A stretch of DNA of 64,000 nt from Alphaproteobacteria bacterium (GTDB lineage: Bacteria; Pseudomonadota; Alphaproteobacteria; Micavibrionales; Micavibrionaceae), in contig JAJFGU010000014.1 of the NCBI GenBank assembly GCA_021775955.1, positions 1 to 64,000 of the forward strand, given 5' to 3'. Made by a program: the position numbers and the translations under genes. The notes under the pieces are model-generated. The model did no database searches and was not told the origin of the DNA. It worked only from the letters and a program-made list of their open reading frames with translations. Shown here in pieces: positions 25,515 through 35,900 of this stretch (its first letter is position 1; the number at the start of each line of letters is the position of its first letter).

Positions 25515-26175
25515 CGATTGTGAAATCTACACTTTCCTGGAGCTCATATGTCTCGGGACACTGGTCATTGATAAGCGAGATGCGTGTTTGAAAGTCCTGC
25601 TGTATGATCCTGGTTGCATCCGACAAACCCTGGTAAGTTTGCTGGTAGAGTGGATCTAGTGTCTCAGGATCATCTGTCCCAGGATCACCTAATTGTATAG
25701 ATTTGATATTAGGCTCAACAAAACCCAAAAGTTGTAGCAGGGCATTTCTTTCTACGGTCCATTTTGCATTAGTGCTTGTCGCCGAAATCTTTGTACTGTG
25801 CTCCTCGTTTTTAATTATGTCCGGGGCCAAGGATAGGGATGGGTCTATGGGCAAGTTTTGAAGGAGTGCAACATTGCGGAAGATAGATTGTAAACTTTGC
25901 CCACCTCCATATTTTTTGAGGATATATAGATATGCCAAATACACTTGTTGAGCAGCCAGATTATATGCTCCGCTATCCTCTGGCTGATGGCTTTGTGCGC
26001 CCATGTTTATTATGGCCACAGAAATGCCCTGCGCTGTGCTATGAAATTCTACACTCGGATTCATAGCCTTCTCCCCTTTTTCACCAGCGGCTTGCGCTTG
26101 TGCTTTGAGAAAGTCTCTGACCGACGCAAAGCCTTTTTCGTTCAAATGCTTGGTATCCCAGTAAAAATTATCCAT
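25510..26175 (-). CDS. Uncharacterised protein; N-terminus resembles the tail of an SGNH hydrolase (possible 5'-truncated gene)
   Basis: A 221-residue ORF. The first 25 residues, NFYWDTKHLNEKGFASVRDF, look like the final Asp-x-x-His block of SGNH/GDSL hydrolases rather than a true N-terminus. The frame stays open about 23 codons upstream, with IRLSSDIRVRKIGLG just before the ATG, until a TGA near 26246. The rest is helical and acidic without a recognised domain. There is no signal peptide. It lies between two copies of the esterase gene end. I read it as a decayed or recombined remnant that may still be translated, since a weak GGTTTAGG precedes the ATG. Confidence 0.45.
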   Translation of the reverse strand: MDNFYWDTKHLNEKGFASVRDFLKAQAQAAGEKGEKAMNPSVEFHSTAQGISVAIINMGAQSHQPEDSGAYNLAAQQVYLAYLYILKKYGGGQSLQSIFRNVALLQNLPIDPSLSLAPDIIKNEEHSTKISATSTNAKWTVERNALLQLLGFVEPNIKSIQLGDPGTDDPETLDPLYQQTYQGLSDATRIIQQDFQTRISLINDQCPETYELQESVDFTIG

Positions 26176-26267
26176 ACCTAAACCTATCTTTCGTACTCTG
26201 ATGTCGCTTGATAGACGGATATGTAAAGCATCCTTATGAAAACGTCAAGGTTTTTTCCAATAGCTAT

Positions 26268-26327
26268 GTGCGGGACAATGATTCTACACATAACCTGCCA
26301 TTACGCACGACGAAGATGGTTCTATAG
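26268..26327 (+). pseudogene. Remnant of the 3' end of an esterase-gene paralogue
   Basis: These 60 bases match 25422-25481 with 7 mismatches. In frame they read VRDNDSTHNLPLRTTKMVL-stop against VRDNDFTHNLPLRTTKVVL-stop, with three of the seven changes silent. Upstream the frame gives VFSNSY before losing homology. It is the tail of a second copy of the gene at 23313, left after deletion or replacement of its body. Confidence 0.8.
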
Positions 26328-26373
26328 AGGCTTTTGGCTTGATGTCACGAAAGCAGCCCTGTAGAAAAGCCAA

Positions 26374-27612
26374 ATGGTGTCTACAGCAACAGCGGTTAGA
26401 AAAAAACAATTGGTGGCAATCTTTATTGCCGTTCTTTGTTTCATGCCTGTTCTGGCGTTTTTTGCGCCACGTTCCATGGCTTATATACCCGGGATTTCTG
26501 CCATACTGGCCACGGCATACGGATTTTTTATGTGTGGACAAAGGCCGGTTGTCTCCAGGCCGGCTTTTATTTGGGTATGTGTCATTGTTGCGTTGGCCGG
26601 CCTTAGTAGTTTCTGGTCTTTTGATACGTCCTTTTCGCTCGAGAGAACTTTTAAAATCGCCCTTATTTTGTTTCCCGGGGTTTTGCTGTTGGGGATTTCA
26701 TCCTCGTTTACAGCCGAGCAGATCAGACCCTATCTTTGGCTTTTACCAGTCTGTGTGGCGCTGGCGGCGGCTTTGAATTCTACCGAGTTGTTTTTCGATA
26801 TGCCGCTTTACCGCTTTATGCGGGGATTGGGACCGGAAGCCAATATCGGGCTAGCAGGCGCCAATCGCAGCATTTTTTGTACAGTGATATGCTTTTTTGC
26901 CTGTATTCCTGTTTTAATGGGTCTTAGTCTGGAATTAAAAACACGGCGTATCGCTATAGCAGGCCTAGCGGCTCTTATCTTGTTGATGCTGTTTTTGTCG
27001 GAAAGCCAGTCAAGCCAGCTTTGTTTTGTAATTGGTCTGCTATTTCTGTTTGTGTTTCCTTATGCGCGGAAAATGGCCTGGGCTGTCATAATGGTTTTGA
27101 TGGCTGCGCTTATTATATTAGCCCCTTTTCTTGCGCAGTTCCTGTTTAGGACAGTTGCAGAGAATATTGAGGGTATAGAATGGTTTGCAAACGGATACGC
27201 TACTAACCGTATGGAAATCTGGGAGTTTGTTGGCCGTTATGCTCTCCAGCAACCCCTTTATGGCTATGGCATTGAAGCCACACGCCATATTAAGGATTTC
27301 GATATACAGATGCTTTATCATTCTGAGCCGACCGTCTTGCACCCCCATAATTTCGCTATTCAGCTCTGGATTGAGTTCGGCCTTATGGGAGCGGTTCTCT
27401 CCTCTCTCTTCTTTGCATATCTTATCAATACAATCCGCATAATGCCTTTGGCTGCGGCCAGAGTTGCCCTACCAACGTTGTTTGCTTTTATTTCTGTTGG
27501 TGCGACCGGATACGGAATGTGGCAAAGCTGGTGGCTGGGTGAATGTATTTTGATGCTGGCTTTATGCTCTCTTGCCGGAAAGATTGCCGGGGATGTAAAA
27601 AAGGCCGCATGA
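26374..27612 (+). CDS. O-antigen ligase/polymerase-like membrane protein (second Wzy/WaaL homologue)
   Basis: A 412-residue protein with about 11 membrane helices. The Wzy_C-type loop is visible: NRMEIWEFVGRYALQQPLYG, GYGIEA, then VLHPHNFAIQLWIEFGLMGA with the conserved H-N pair. The first codons (MVSTATAVRKKQL) give a short basic cytoplasmic start; no strong ribosome-binding site is seen. It lies 46 nt downstream of the esterase remnant and away from the main operon, so it may have been placed here by the same rearrangements. It may polymerise or ligate the glycan. Which of the two homologues is polymerase and which is ligase cannot be decided from sequence. Confidence 0.82.
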   Translation: MVSTATAVRKKQLVAIFIAVLCFMPVLAFFAPRSMAYIPGISAILATAYGFFMCGQRPVVSRPAFIWVCVIVALAGLSSFWSFDTSFSLERTFKIALILFPGVLLLGISSSFTAEQIRPYLWLLPVCVALAAALNSTELFFDMPLYRFMRGLGPEANIGLAGANRSIFCTVICFFACIPVLMGLSLELKTRRIAIAGLAALILLMLFLSESQSSQLCFVIGLLFLFVFPYARKMAWAVIMVLMAALIILAPFLAQFLFRTVAENIEGIEWFANGYATNRMEIWEFVGRYALQQPLYGYGIEATRHIKDFDIQMLYHSEPTVLHPHNFAIQLWIEFGLMGAVLSSLFFAYLINTIRIMPLAAARVALPTLFAFISVGATGYGMWQSWWLGECILMLALCSLAGKIAGDVKKAA

Positions 27613-27619
27613 AGCGGCC
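27597..27619 (-). terminator. Rho-independent terminator of the tpsB transcript
   Basis: GGCCGC at 27603-27608 and GCGGCC at 27614-27619 form a 6-bp GC stem. Read on the minus strand it is followed by a run of six T (27597-27602). It overlaps the stop codon region of the convergent Wzy-like gene. Confidence 0.75.
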
Positions 27620-27643
27620 CTTAATAACTTTATCTTATTGAGA

Positions 27644-29392
27644 TTAAAATTTGCGGTTCACGTTGAAGTAGAAACGTGGATCTCTGTCCCCGTGCGTTTC
27701 AACATCGCGGTTCAGAGGGAAGGCAACAGCCAGACCAGCTTCCGTTTCCTCCATTACCTCAGCTCTTACACCAAAACCTGCAGATGTAATGGACTCACGC
27801 TCCAGATCATTGCTGGTTGCATCCTCATTCCAGATACGGCCCGCATCGAAGAAGCTGTAAAGTTGATAGTCTTCGACGGCATCAACCTGATACGGCTCAT
27901 TCCACTGTACTTCAATTTTCCCAGCAATGCCGTTTTCGCCGACGATTTCGGATGGATCGAAGGCCCTGCCAAAATTAATTCCTCCTACACCAAACTCCTC
28001 AGAACTTAGAAGCTTGTTTGCAGAAAGCTGCCCTCTTCCAGCTACCAGAACATTAATATTTGATGTTACGCGCTGCAGCCTTTGTATACCCGCCTCAACC
28101 TTGGAGAAGGAAGGATTGGCAGCAGGGCGGGTCATATTAGCATCGCCCTTATCGCTGGAACCTAGAATATTCAGGCCTCGCGAGACTTCAACATCAATGG
28201 AATTAACACCTACGCCCAGAGCGCCCAGGATCGTATCAAGGAATTCAACATGTGTACCAGCTCTTAACGTACGGATACGGTCACGGCGTGTGAGCTCAAG
28301 ATTGTTCTTGCTCTCTACATCTCTCCAGTCAAACAGTACATAGCCGTCAACATTGGTTGAGCGTGAGCGGAGCAAAGGATGAGTTGCTTTGGCGCTAAAG
28401 AGCTGTGAACGACCCTTAACGTCAAATTCATCAAGGGTTAAGCCCGGCTCGGTTGCTGTGTGGCTGCCGAAGAATTCTAAAATAGTGCCGTGGTTTCCTA
28501 CTGGCTGTTCATAGCTGACAGCGCCATAAGCAAGCTCAAAGAACTGAGAGTCCACACCAATCTCAGGTGCAACAACCATCTGAGCTGTCAGACGCTCATT
28601 GTTACCAAAATAGGAATTCAAAGATCCGGCGGCTGAAGCCTGAAGTGGTCCCAGGAAACGACTTCCAAAATTATCAAGCGATACCAAAGCGTCATATGGA
28701 TCACGTTCCACAATGATGCGCAAATCTGCCGCACCGGTCTGGGATCGTGAGGGGCTTAAGATAGCCCTGGCATCAACACCGGGAAGGTCGTTGATAAGAA
28801 GTAACCATCTTTCAAGGTCATCAACGTTCAAAGCGCCGTCCGTTTGAATTTGCGCAGCATAACGACGGATCAGCCCTAAAGCGCTTTCCTCATCATTTCC
28901 GCCAACTGTTACGTTACCGATATAGCCTTCAACAACCTGAAGCTTAACAGAGCCGCCTTCAATTGTTTGCGGCGGTACAATGACCTGCGTCAAAATATAA
29001 CCATCATTACGGTACTTATTGGTAAGGGCTGCAGCAATTGCATAGACATCAGCCAGCGTTACTGTTGTACCAAGCTGATCCTGATAAGCAGGTGATAGCT
29101 GTGCTTCCGAATAGGCTGTGACGCCATCTAGCTGAATGCTTTTGAGGTTCAGGTTGATATTTTCAGCGCCGGGAGGGGCTTTCTGAGCAATCTGGTCCTT
29201 AACCTCGATTCGCGGAGAAACATCAGGTGTAACCTGCTGATCACGCAACTGGTCCTGAACCCGTCCGGGGTCTGCGATGCCTGTTGCTTCTTCCACCTGC
29301 GCAAAAGCAGGTGTGCCTAAACTGAATACAAGCGCTGTAGTGGCCAAAGCCAGCCCATAACGAGCGCTTAAAATGGGTTTACGTTTCATCAT
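27644..29392 (-). CDS. Two-partner secretion outer-membrane transporter (TpsB; FhaC/ShlB-like)
   Basis: 582 residues from ATG 29390-29392; ATG 29387-29389 is equally possible. Signal peptide to about residue 32 (GTPAFAQ). POTRA domains lie at about residues 70-230: INLNLKSIQLDGVTAY, then NDGYILTQVIVPPQ with VKLQVVEGYIGNVTVGG. A 16-stranded-type barrel follows, with FGVGGINFGRAFDPSEIVGENG matching the conserved barrel motif and loop 6 region, and a C-terminal NRKF. It would recognise the TPS domain of the giant protein encoded divergently at 29977 and pass it through the outer membrane. Partners are usually in one operon; here they are head-to-head with a 584-nt gap. Confidence 0.93.
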   Translation of the reverse strand: MMKRKPILSARYGLALATTALVFSLGTPAFAQVEEATGIADPGRVQDQLRDQQVTPDVSPRIEVKDQIAQKAPPGAENINLNLKSIQLDGVTAYSEAQLSPAYQDQLGTTVTLADVYAIAAALTNKYRNDGYILTQVIVPPQTIEGGSVKLQVVEGYIGNVTVGGNDEESALGLIRRYAAQIQTDGALNVDDLERWLLLINDLPGVDARAILSPSRSQTGAADLRIIVERDPYDALVSLDNFGSRFLGPLQASAAGSLNSYFGNNERLTAQMVVAPEIGVDSQFFELAYGAVSYEQPVGNHGTILEFFGSHTATEPGLTLDEFDVKGRSQLFSAKATHPLLRSRSTNVDGYVLFDWRDVESKNNLELTRRDRIRTLRAGTHVEFLDTILGALGVGVNSIDVEVSRGLNILGSSDKGDANMTRPAANPSFSKVEAGIQRLQRVTSNINVLVAGRGQLSANKLLSSEEFGVGGINFGRAFDPSEIVGENGIAGKIEVQWNEPYQVDAVEDYQLYSFFDAGRIWNEDATSNDLERESITSAGFGVRAEVMEETEAGLAVAFPLNRDVETHGDRDPRFYFNVNRKF

Positions 29393-29976
29393 CCTCAACC
29401 GTGCCTAACACTAAAAATGTAACCAATTGGATATTTGGGAATACGCTATAACAGATATATAAAAAAATAAAAGACTATTTAGCAACTTACTTATCCACAA
29501 GGTGTAAGCTATTTTTTATCAATTATCAAGTCGTGAAATGAAAAATAGACATAAAATTCACCATAATTTCCTTATGAGTACATTCCTTTTAAAATTTTTT
29601 TACATTAGAAAAAATCTATAAGTCCTGCTCACCAAGACTTTTCATACAATAGCCCATTTATGGATCAAAAAAAAGTTAAGTTTTCCTTAATTATTTCTTG
29701 AACTTCCTATTGAAAAATGCCATACCAGCATTGCAGTAGGTTTAAATGAGCGGCATTAGGTACTGTTTTATTTGATTTTATGAGTAATGCCGCAGGTTAA
29801 TTTGGAAGCAGGAAATTTTAAAATACTTATGTTTTACGAGCTTCAAATTAACAGGATAAAGTTTCAAATTGAGAGGATTAGGCAAAAGCGGGGCATTGAT
29901 GCTTCTGCAATTTGTTTATAGAATTTTTTATTTAAAGGTTCGGATTATCCGGGCCGGTTGAGAAGGGAAGAAGAAA
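29393..29976. promoter_or_regulatory. AT-rich divergent regulatory region between tpsB and tpsA
   Basis: 584 nt without any convincing gene, very AT-rich with A- and T-tracts (for example 29586-29612), between two divergent partner genes. It must hold both promoters, but I find no clear consensus -35/-10 pair. The tandem 21-bp repeat at 29842-29883 is the clearest regulatory candidate. A purine-rich GAAGGGAAGAAGAAA site precedes the tpsA start. Confidence 0.5.
29842..29883 (+). repeat. Tandem 21-bp direct repeat upstream of tpsA
   Basis: TTCAAATTAACAGGATAAAG and TTCAAATTGAGAGGATTAGG lie back to back with a period of exactly 21 bp; TTCAAATT and AGGAT are invariant. The 21-bp period is two helical turns, so bound protein units would sit on the same DNA face. 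It ends about 94 nt before the tpsA start, a place where it could act as operator or activator site. Confidence 0.5.
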
Positions 29977-32900
29977 ATGAGTAACACAATCACCCAAGCC
30001 ACTAAAAACGCAAACGACAATCGTCGCAGACGTTTACTCTCCACGACAGCTTTGGTTGCTGCCGGGATGATGATGACAAGTCCGGCAAAAGCGCAGGCAA
30101 TTGATCCGCACGCGGACTGGGACGATCTCAATATCGTCGCTGGCGATGCCGATGTACTGGATACGGGGCTAGGTAGTACTCAGATTGACCAGCATACAAT
30201 GCGCGCTGTGGGTGAGGCACAGGAGATACACATTGGTGAGCTCGGCGCTGTTAATATCAATCAAATCGATTCAAACGCATTATTTGTCGCAAGAGCAATT
30301 GGTGATCATGACGATCCAACCCAGATCCTGGGTTCTTTGTCTGCTGACGGACGCGTTATGATTCTGGACCGGAACGGGGTGATTTTTGGTGCAAATTCTA
30401 TTGTTGACGTTGCTGGCATTGCAGCTTCTACAGGTGATGTTTCTAACGCCGACATTATGGATGGCGACGAATCTTTCCACTTCAATAACTTTGGTGACGG
30501 CAGAATTGAATTGCGCGGAACGATTTCCGTTGCGGATTCAGGTCTGGCTGCTTTCGTATCTCCGACTGTAATCAATAGCGGTATCATTAATGCCAAAATG
30601 GGTACGGTTGTGATGGCTGCCGGTGAAACGGTAACGCTCGACCTTTATGGTGATGGTCTTGTTGAGGTCACAGTTGAAGGTGAGTTGGGCGATGCCCTGC
30701 TTGAGACAACTGGTGAAATCAATGCTGAAGGCGGCACGGTTACTATGACCGCTTCTGCGGCCAAAGACGTTGTCGACAATATTATTAATGTTGAGGGTGT
30801 CATTACAGTTGCGTCCGCCACACAAGAGGGCGGGAAAATTGTTCTCTCCGGTGGCGATAACGGCACGACGATGGTTGCCGGGACTCTTGATGCGTCCGGT
30901 ACCGAGGGTGGTGAGATTGATATTGACGGCGGCGAAGTTGTTCTGGCTGATACGTCTTCCATCAAAGCCGACGCCAATGATGCGTCAGGCGAAGCCGGGT
31001 CCATCGTGGCCTGGGGTGATGAACTTTATTCTTATGGCGCATTGTCTGTTCTGGGACAAAACGGTTTCGTTGAAACCTCCAACCGTGAAGGCGGTGAAAT
31101 TGCCGGGACGGTCGTTCTTGGCGAGAATTCAGAATGGGTTATCGATCCAACCGATTCCTGTATTGCTGATGCGGCCGCCAGTTGTGGCCTTGGCGATACC
31201 TTTGTCTTTACGGACACTCTTGAGGATTCACTTAATACCGCCCTTGGCGGTTCCACGATTTTAGTACAGACGTCACCGGTCGCCAATGGCGGCGATTTCG
31301 GTCACATTAGGGTCCTTGATGCGCTTGATACAGCGACGACCGCTGCCGGTGTAGGCCTCAGGCTGGAAGCTCACCAGGATGTTCGGGTCAGTGATACAAT
31401 TACAGATACAGGCCTGGGTCTGAATGTTGAGCTGATTGCTGATTTTGACGGCAGTGGTGGTGATGCCGATGTCGAGATTGGCACCGGAGGCGCCATCACA
31501 ACGAATGGCGGTCACTTTATTGCGGAAGCGGCCGACGACATTGAAATTGATGCGGCTATCGATACGGATGGCGGCGACGTCACGTTGCATGCCAAAGGCA
31601 TGGATACGGATGAAAGCTTTGTCTCAATTTCTTCAACCGGTAGCATTGATACAGATGATTCCGATCCTGACGGTGATGTCACGATTATTACCGAAGATCT
31701 TTTCATCCACACAGCATCCGGCGATAAGATCAGAGCCGGTTTTGATGGCGTTAATGACGGCACGATTACAATCAAGCGCTCTACTGCAGGTACTGTTGGG
31801 CTAGGCAGTGGCTCCGGTGACATGGAAATCAGCCAGGCCGAACTCGAGGTTATTGATGGCGGAGCACTTGTCATTGGTGATGCCACGGCCGTTGATAACA
31901 ACGTTACCGAAGTTAATGTTGAAGATGTCGATACCACTGTAGGCACAATTGGTGGTTTGGTTCAGTTGAATGCTCTGAATATAACAGGTGCTGCCAATAA
32001 TCCTGATGTTAATTTTGACGGCTCCAACACCTTCAATGCTCTGGAAGTCAATGTCGGCGATGATGTAAACTTTTTTGCCGGTGCTGATGTCGAGACATTA
32101 ATCGGCGGTATGGTGTTTAACGCCGATGCCGATGCTGATGCCGGAACCGGCGATAGCAACCGTGTTCATATCTGGACAGACGGTACGGTCATTGACAGTG
32201 CTACCGATATTACTTTTAGCGGCCTTGATTATACCGATGACGGAGCCGACACAGATGTCACAGCTATGGGTGGCGATGGCACGATAACCTTCACACGTTC
32301 TGATGACGGCGATATGTCTGTTGGAGACGACAATGGCGGTTACCACATCAGCCAGATTGAGCTGGATCATCTTTCAGCTGGAGAATTGGTCTTTGGTGTT
32401 CAGGGCGGCGGAACTGACAACAACATTTTCATTGATAATGCTGATACAACTCATGTCGACAAAACCACCGTAAATACAGAAATTCCATCCGGTCCGTTCG
32501 ATGTGACCTTTATGGGCACAAACGAGTTTAATGAACTCGAAGTAAACGCTGAAGATGACATTATCTTTGCGGCTGGTGCCAGTGTTGAAACGCATGGTGA
32601 TGCTTTGTTCAATGCTGACTCTGATATGGGTGACTTTGGTGATTTCATTATGAACGCCGGGTCCATGATCGATTCCAATGGCTTTAATATTACAGTTGAA
32701 ACAGGTAATTCCGGTGGCGGCAACGCCAGCCATGGCGTGTTCCTGGATACGGGTGTCATGGTCAATGCCGAAGGCGGCGATATTGACTTTAACAATGACA
32801 GCAGCTTCTTCAGTGCTGATGCTGACAGTGTTAAGACCATGGGTACAGGTACGATTGAAATCAATCAGTTCGACGAAGGTTCTATTCAGAACGCCGTTGA

Positions 32901-35900
32901 TGCGGTTGAAAATACCGGCACAGGTACGAATACGATCTTTGCTGCGGCTGGATTATACAGTGAATCAGTTACGATTGCTGAAGACAACTTCATCATTAGC
33001 GGTGCCAATGCCGGTATCGCCGGTGACGGTGTTCGTGGTGCTGAATCAACTGTTGATCCGAATTCTCCGGGCTTCCTGATTACAGGTAACAACGCCGTAA
33101 TCGACGGTATGGAAATCATTAACGGCACAGCCGGTGTCATCGTTGATGGCGGTGATAATGCGACCATCAAGAACAATGACATTCATGGTCAATTCCATGC
33201 ATCCGGTGCAGGTGCCAGCTTTGGTGCACCGGGTCTGGGTGATGGCGTTTATATTACGAACTCCGATGGTTCAAAAGTTCTGAACAACAAAATCTCCGAA
33301 TACAATGATGATGGTGTTCAGGTTTCAGGCGCATCGAATATTGAAGTATCAGGCAACGTTGTCATGGATAATGGTACTGGCGACCTTGGTATAGGCATCT
33401 TTGATGCAACTGGTACTGTCGACGTTATCGGCAACACAGTTACCAATGCTCTGCGTCAGGGTATTCAGATATTGGCCAGCAATATCACAGGTGATGTTTC
33501 TGGTAATACTGTTACAGGCTCCGTCTCTGCAGGTATTAGCGTTCGGGATTCCGAAGGCGATATCAGTGTTGATGACAATACAATCAGCGGTGGTCTCGTT
33601 GGTGTTTCCGTTGCGAACAGTGAAGACGTTATTGTCGGTGATGATGACGGCGACAATGATTCCGGTAACACGATCAGCAGTGTAGGCACCGGTGTTCAGG
33701 TTGACGGCGGCGATGATATCGAAGTGATCGATAACACAATCTCTGATGTTGATAACGGTGTTGTTGCAACGGGCGTTGCTGTAGACGGACTTGATATTGC
33801 TGAAAACGACATTACCGGTTCCAGCTCTATCGGCATTGATGTTGACAGTTCTGCTTTTGCGAATATCGACAATAACATTGTCACGCATTTCACAACCGGT
33901 ATTCAGGTAACGGATTCCGATCATACTGGTATCGAAGGCAACACAGTTACAGATATCACCGCAAACGGTATCGAAGTTGATGGTTCTGAAAGCACTGACA
34001 TCATAGACAACATTGTCGGTAATGCCGCCGTTGCAGGCGATATTGGCGGCGACGGCATCCATGTGTCAAACAGCCCGATAGCAAAGATTCAAGGCAACAC
34101 AGTCACCAATGCTAATGGTGATGGTATTGAACTGATCTCTTCCGATATATCAGCCATCGGTGGTCTGGGCATAGGTGAAGGCAATACGGTGATGAATATT
34201 CTAGGTCACGGCATTGCATCCTTCTTCAGTTCATCCCCTGACATCATCGGCAACATGGTTACCCGTATCGGCCTGAACGGTATTCACCTTCAGAACGGTT
34301 CTGATGCACAGGTACGCTCCAATACCGTTAGAAATACGGTTGGTGACGGTATTGAATCCAACAGCAACTTTGACATCCAGATCACGGATAACATGATCGG
34401 CACCGGCAGCTTTGCGGACAACATTCGCATGCACGGCATTGATGTAAACAATTCCGATAACGCTGACATTCTGGGCAACACAATCACTGAAACGGTTGGT
34501 ATCGGTATTTCCGTGAATCCAAGCGATGATGTTGTGATTGATGACAACACAATCAGCAACACCGGTCAGCATGGCATTCATGTTCTGGGCGGCAATGACA
34601 TCCAGATCACCAACAACAATCTGTCCAACACAGGTGCGTTTGGCTGGAGCGGTATTGTCACTAATGGGTCTTCTCTGGTGCGCATACTGTCCAACATTAT
34701 TAACACAGCAGGCTGGGACGGTATTCAGGTCGCCAATGGTTCGGACGTTGAAGTTAACAACAACGACCTCGACAACATTACCATCTCCGGTATTGCCATT
34801 TTGGGCTCGGATGATGTTCTGGTTGACAACAACACGGTCGACGTATCCCAGCGCGGTATTTACACGGGGAATGCAACCAATACGACGCTGAACAACAACA
34901 ATATCGACACAACGTCCAATGATGGTATCGAAGCCAATAGCAGCGCCAACATCCAGATCACCAACAACATGATCGGAACGGATGGCGGCGTTGACAATAT
35001 CGGTGCGGAAGGTATCGATGTAAACAACTCACCAAGTGCTGATATTCTAGGCAACACGGTAACAGAAACCGGACATAACGGTATCTCTGTTAACCCAAGC
35101 CCTGGCTCTATTATTGATGGCAATACCATCACCAATGTTGGTTGGGATGGTATTGCGTCCTTAGGCAGTGACGACGTACAGATTACAAACAACACTATTA
35201 ACGGCACGGTTGCTTCCGGTGTTGCCGTTATCGGCGGGTCTAATAATCTGGTTGATACCAATGACATCGACAACACAGGCCGTCTTGGTGTTTATGTTGG
35301 TCGCGGCGATGGCGTAGTTGTCAATAACAACACGATCGACAATGCCGGTACCTTGGGTATCTGGAGCGGTGTCCATATCGAAGATACAGATGGTGGAACT
35401 GTTACAGATAACACCATTAATATTGCCAGCCATGACGGTATCAATCTTGGCGACCCGATCAATTTCGGTGTCACTGGTAATACAGGTCTGTTTACGGTTG
35501 ATAACAACACAATCGATAACACGGGTCGTGACGGTGTCCACGCGCACAGCACGGATGGTGTTCAGGTGACCAATAATGATATTGGTACCAATGGTGGTCC
35601 GGGTAACATCGGCGACGATGGCGTTCACATTAATGGCTCCAACGGTGCACTGGTTCAGGACAACACGATCAACAATACGGTTGATAACGGTGTTGAAGTG
35701 AACCCAAGTGATGACGTGGTTATTGCCGACAACATAATTGATGAAATCGGCGGTGACGGCGTTCAGATTACAGACGGTAAACGCAATAAAGTTCTGCGCA
35801 ACACAATCACCGATGTAACCGGTAACGGTATACGCGTTAACGGCCATGAAGATCTGATCGTCCGTAAAAACACAATCAAGGACGTTGGTAGTGACGGTAT

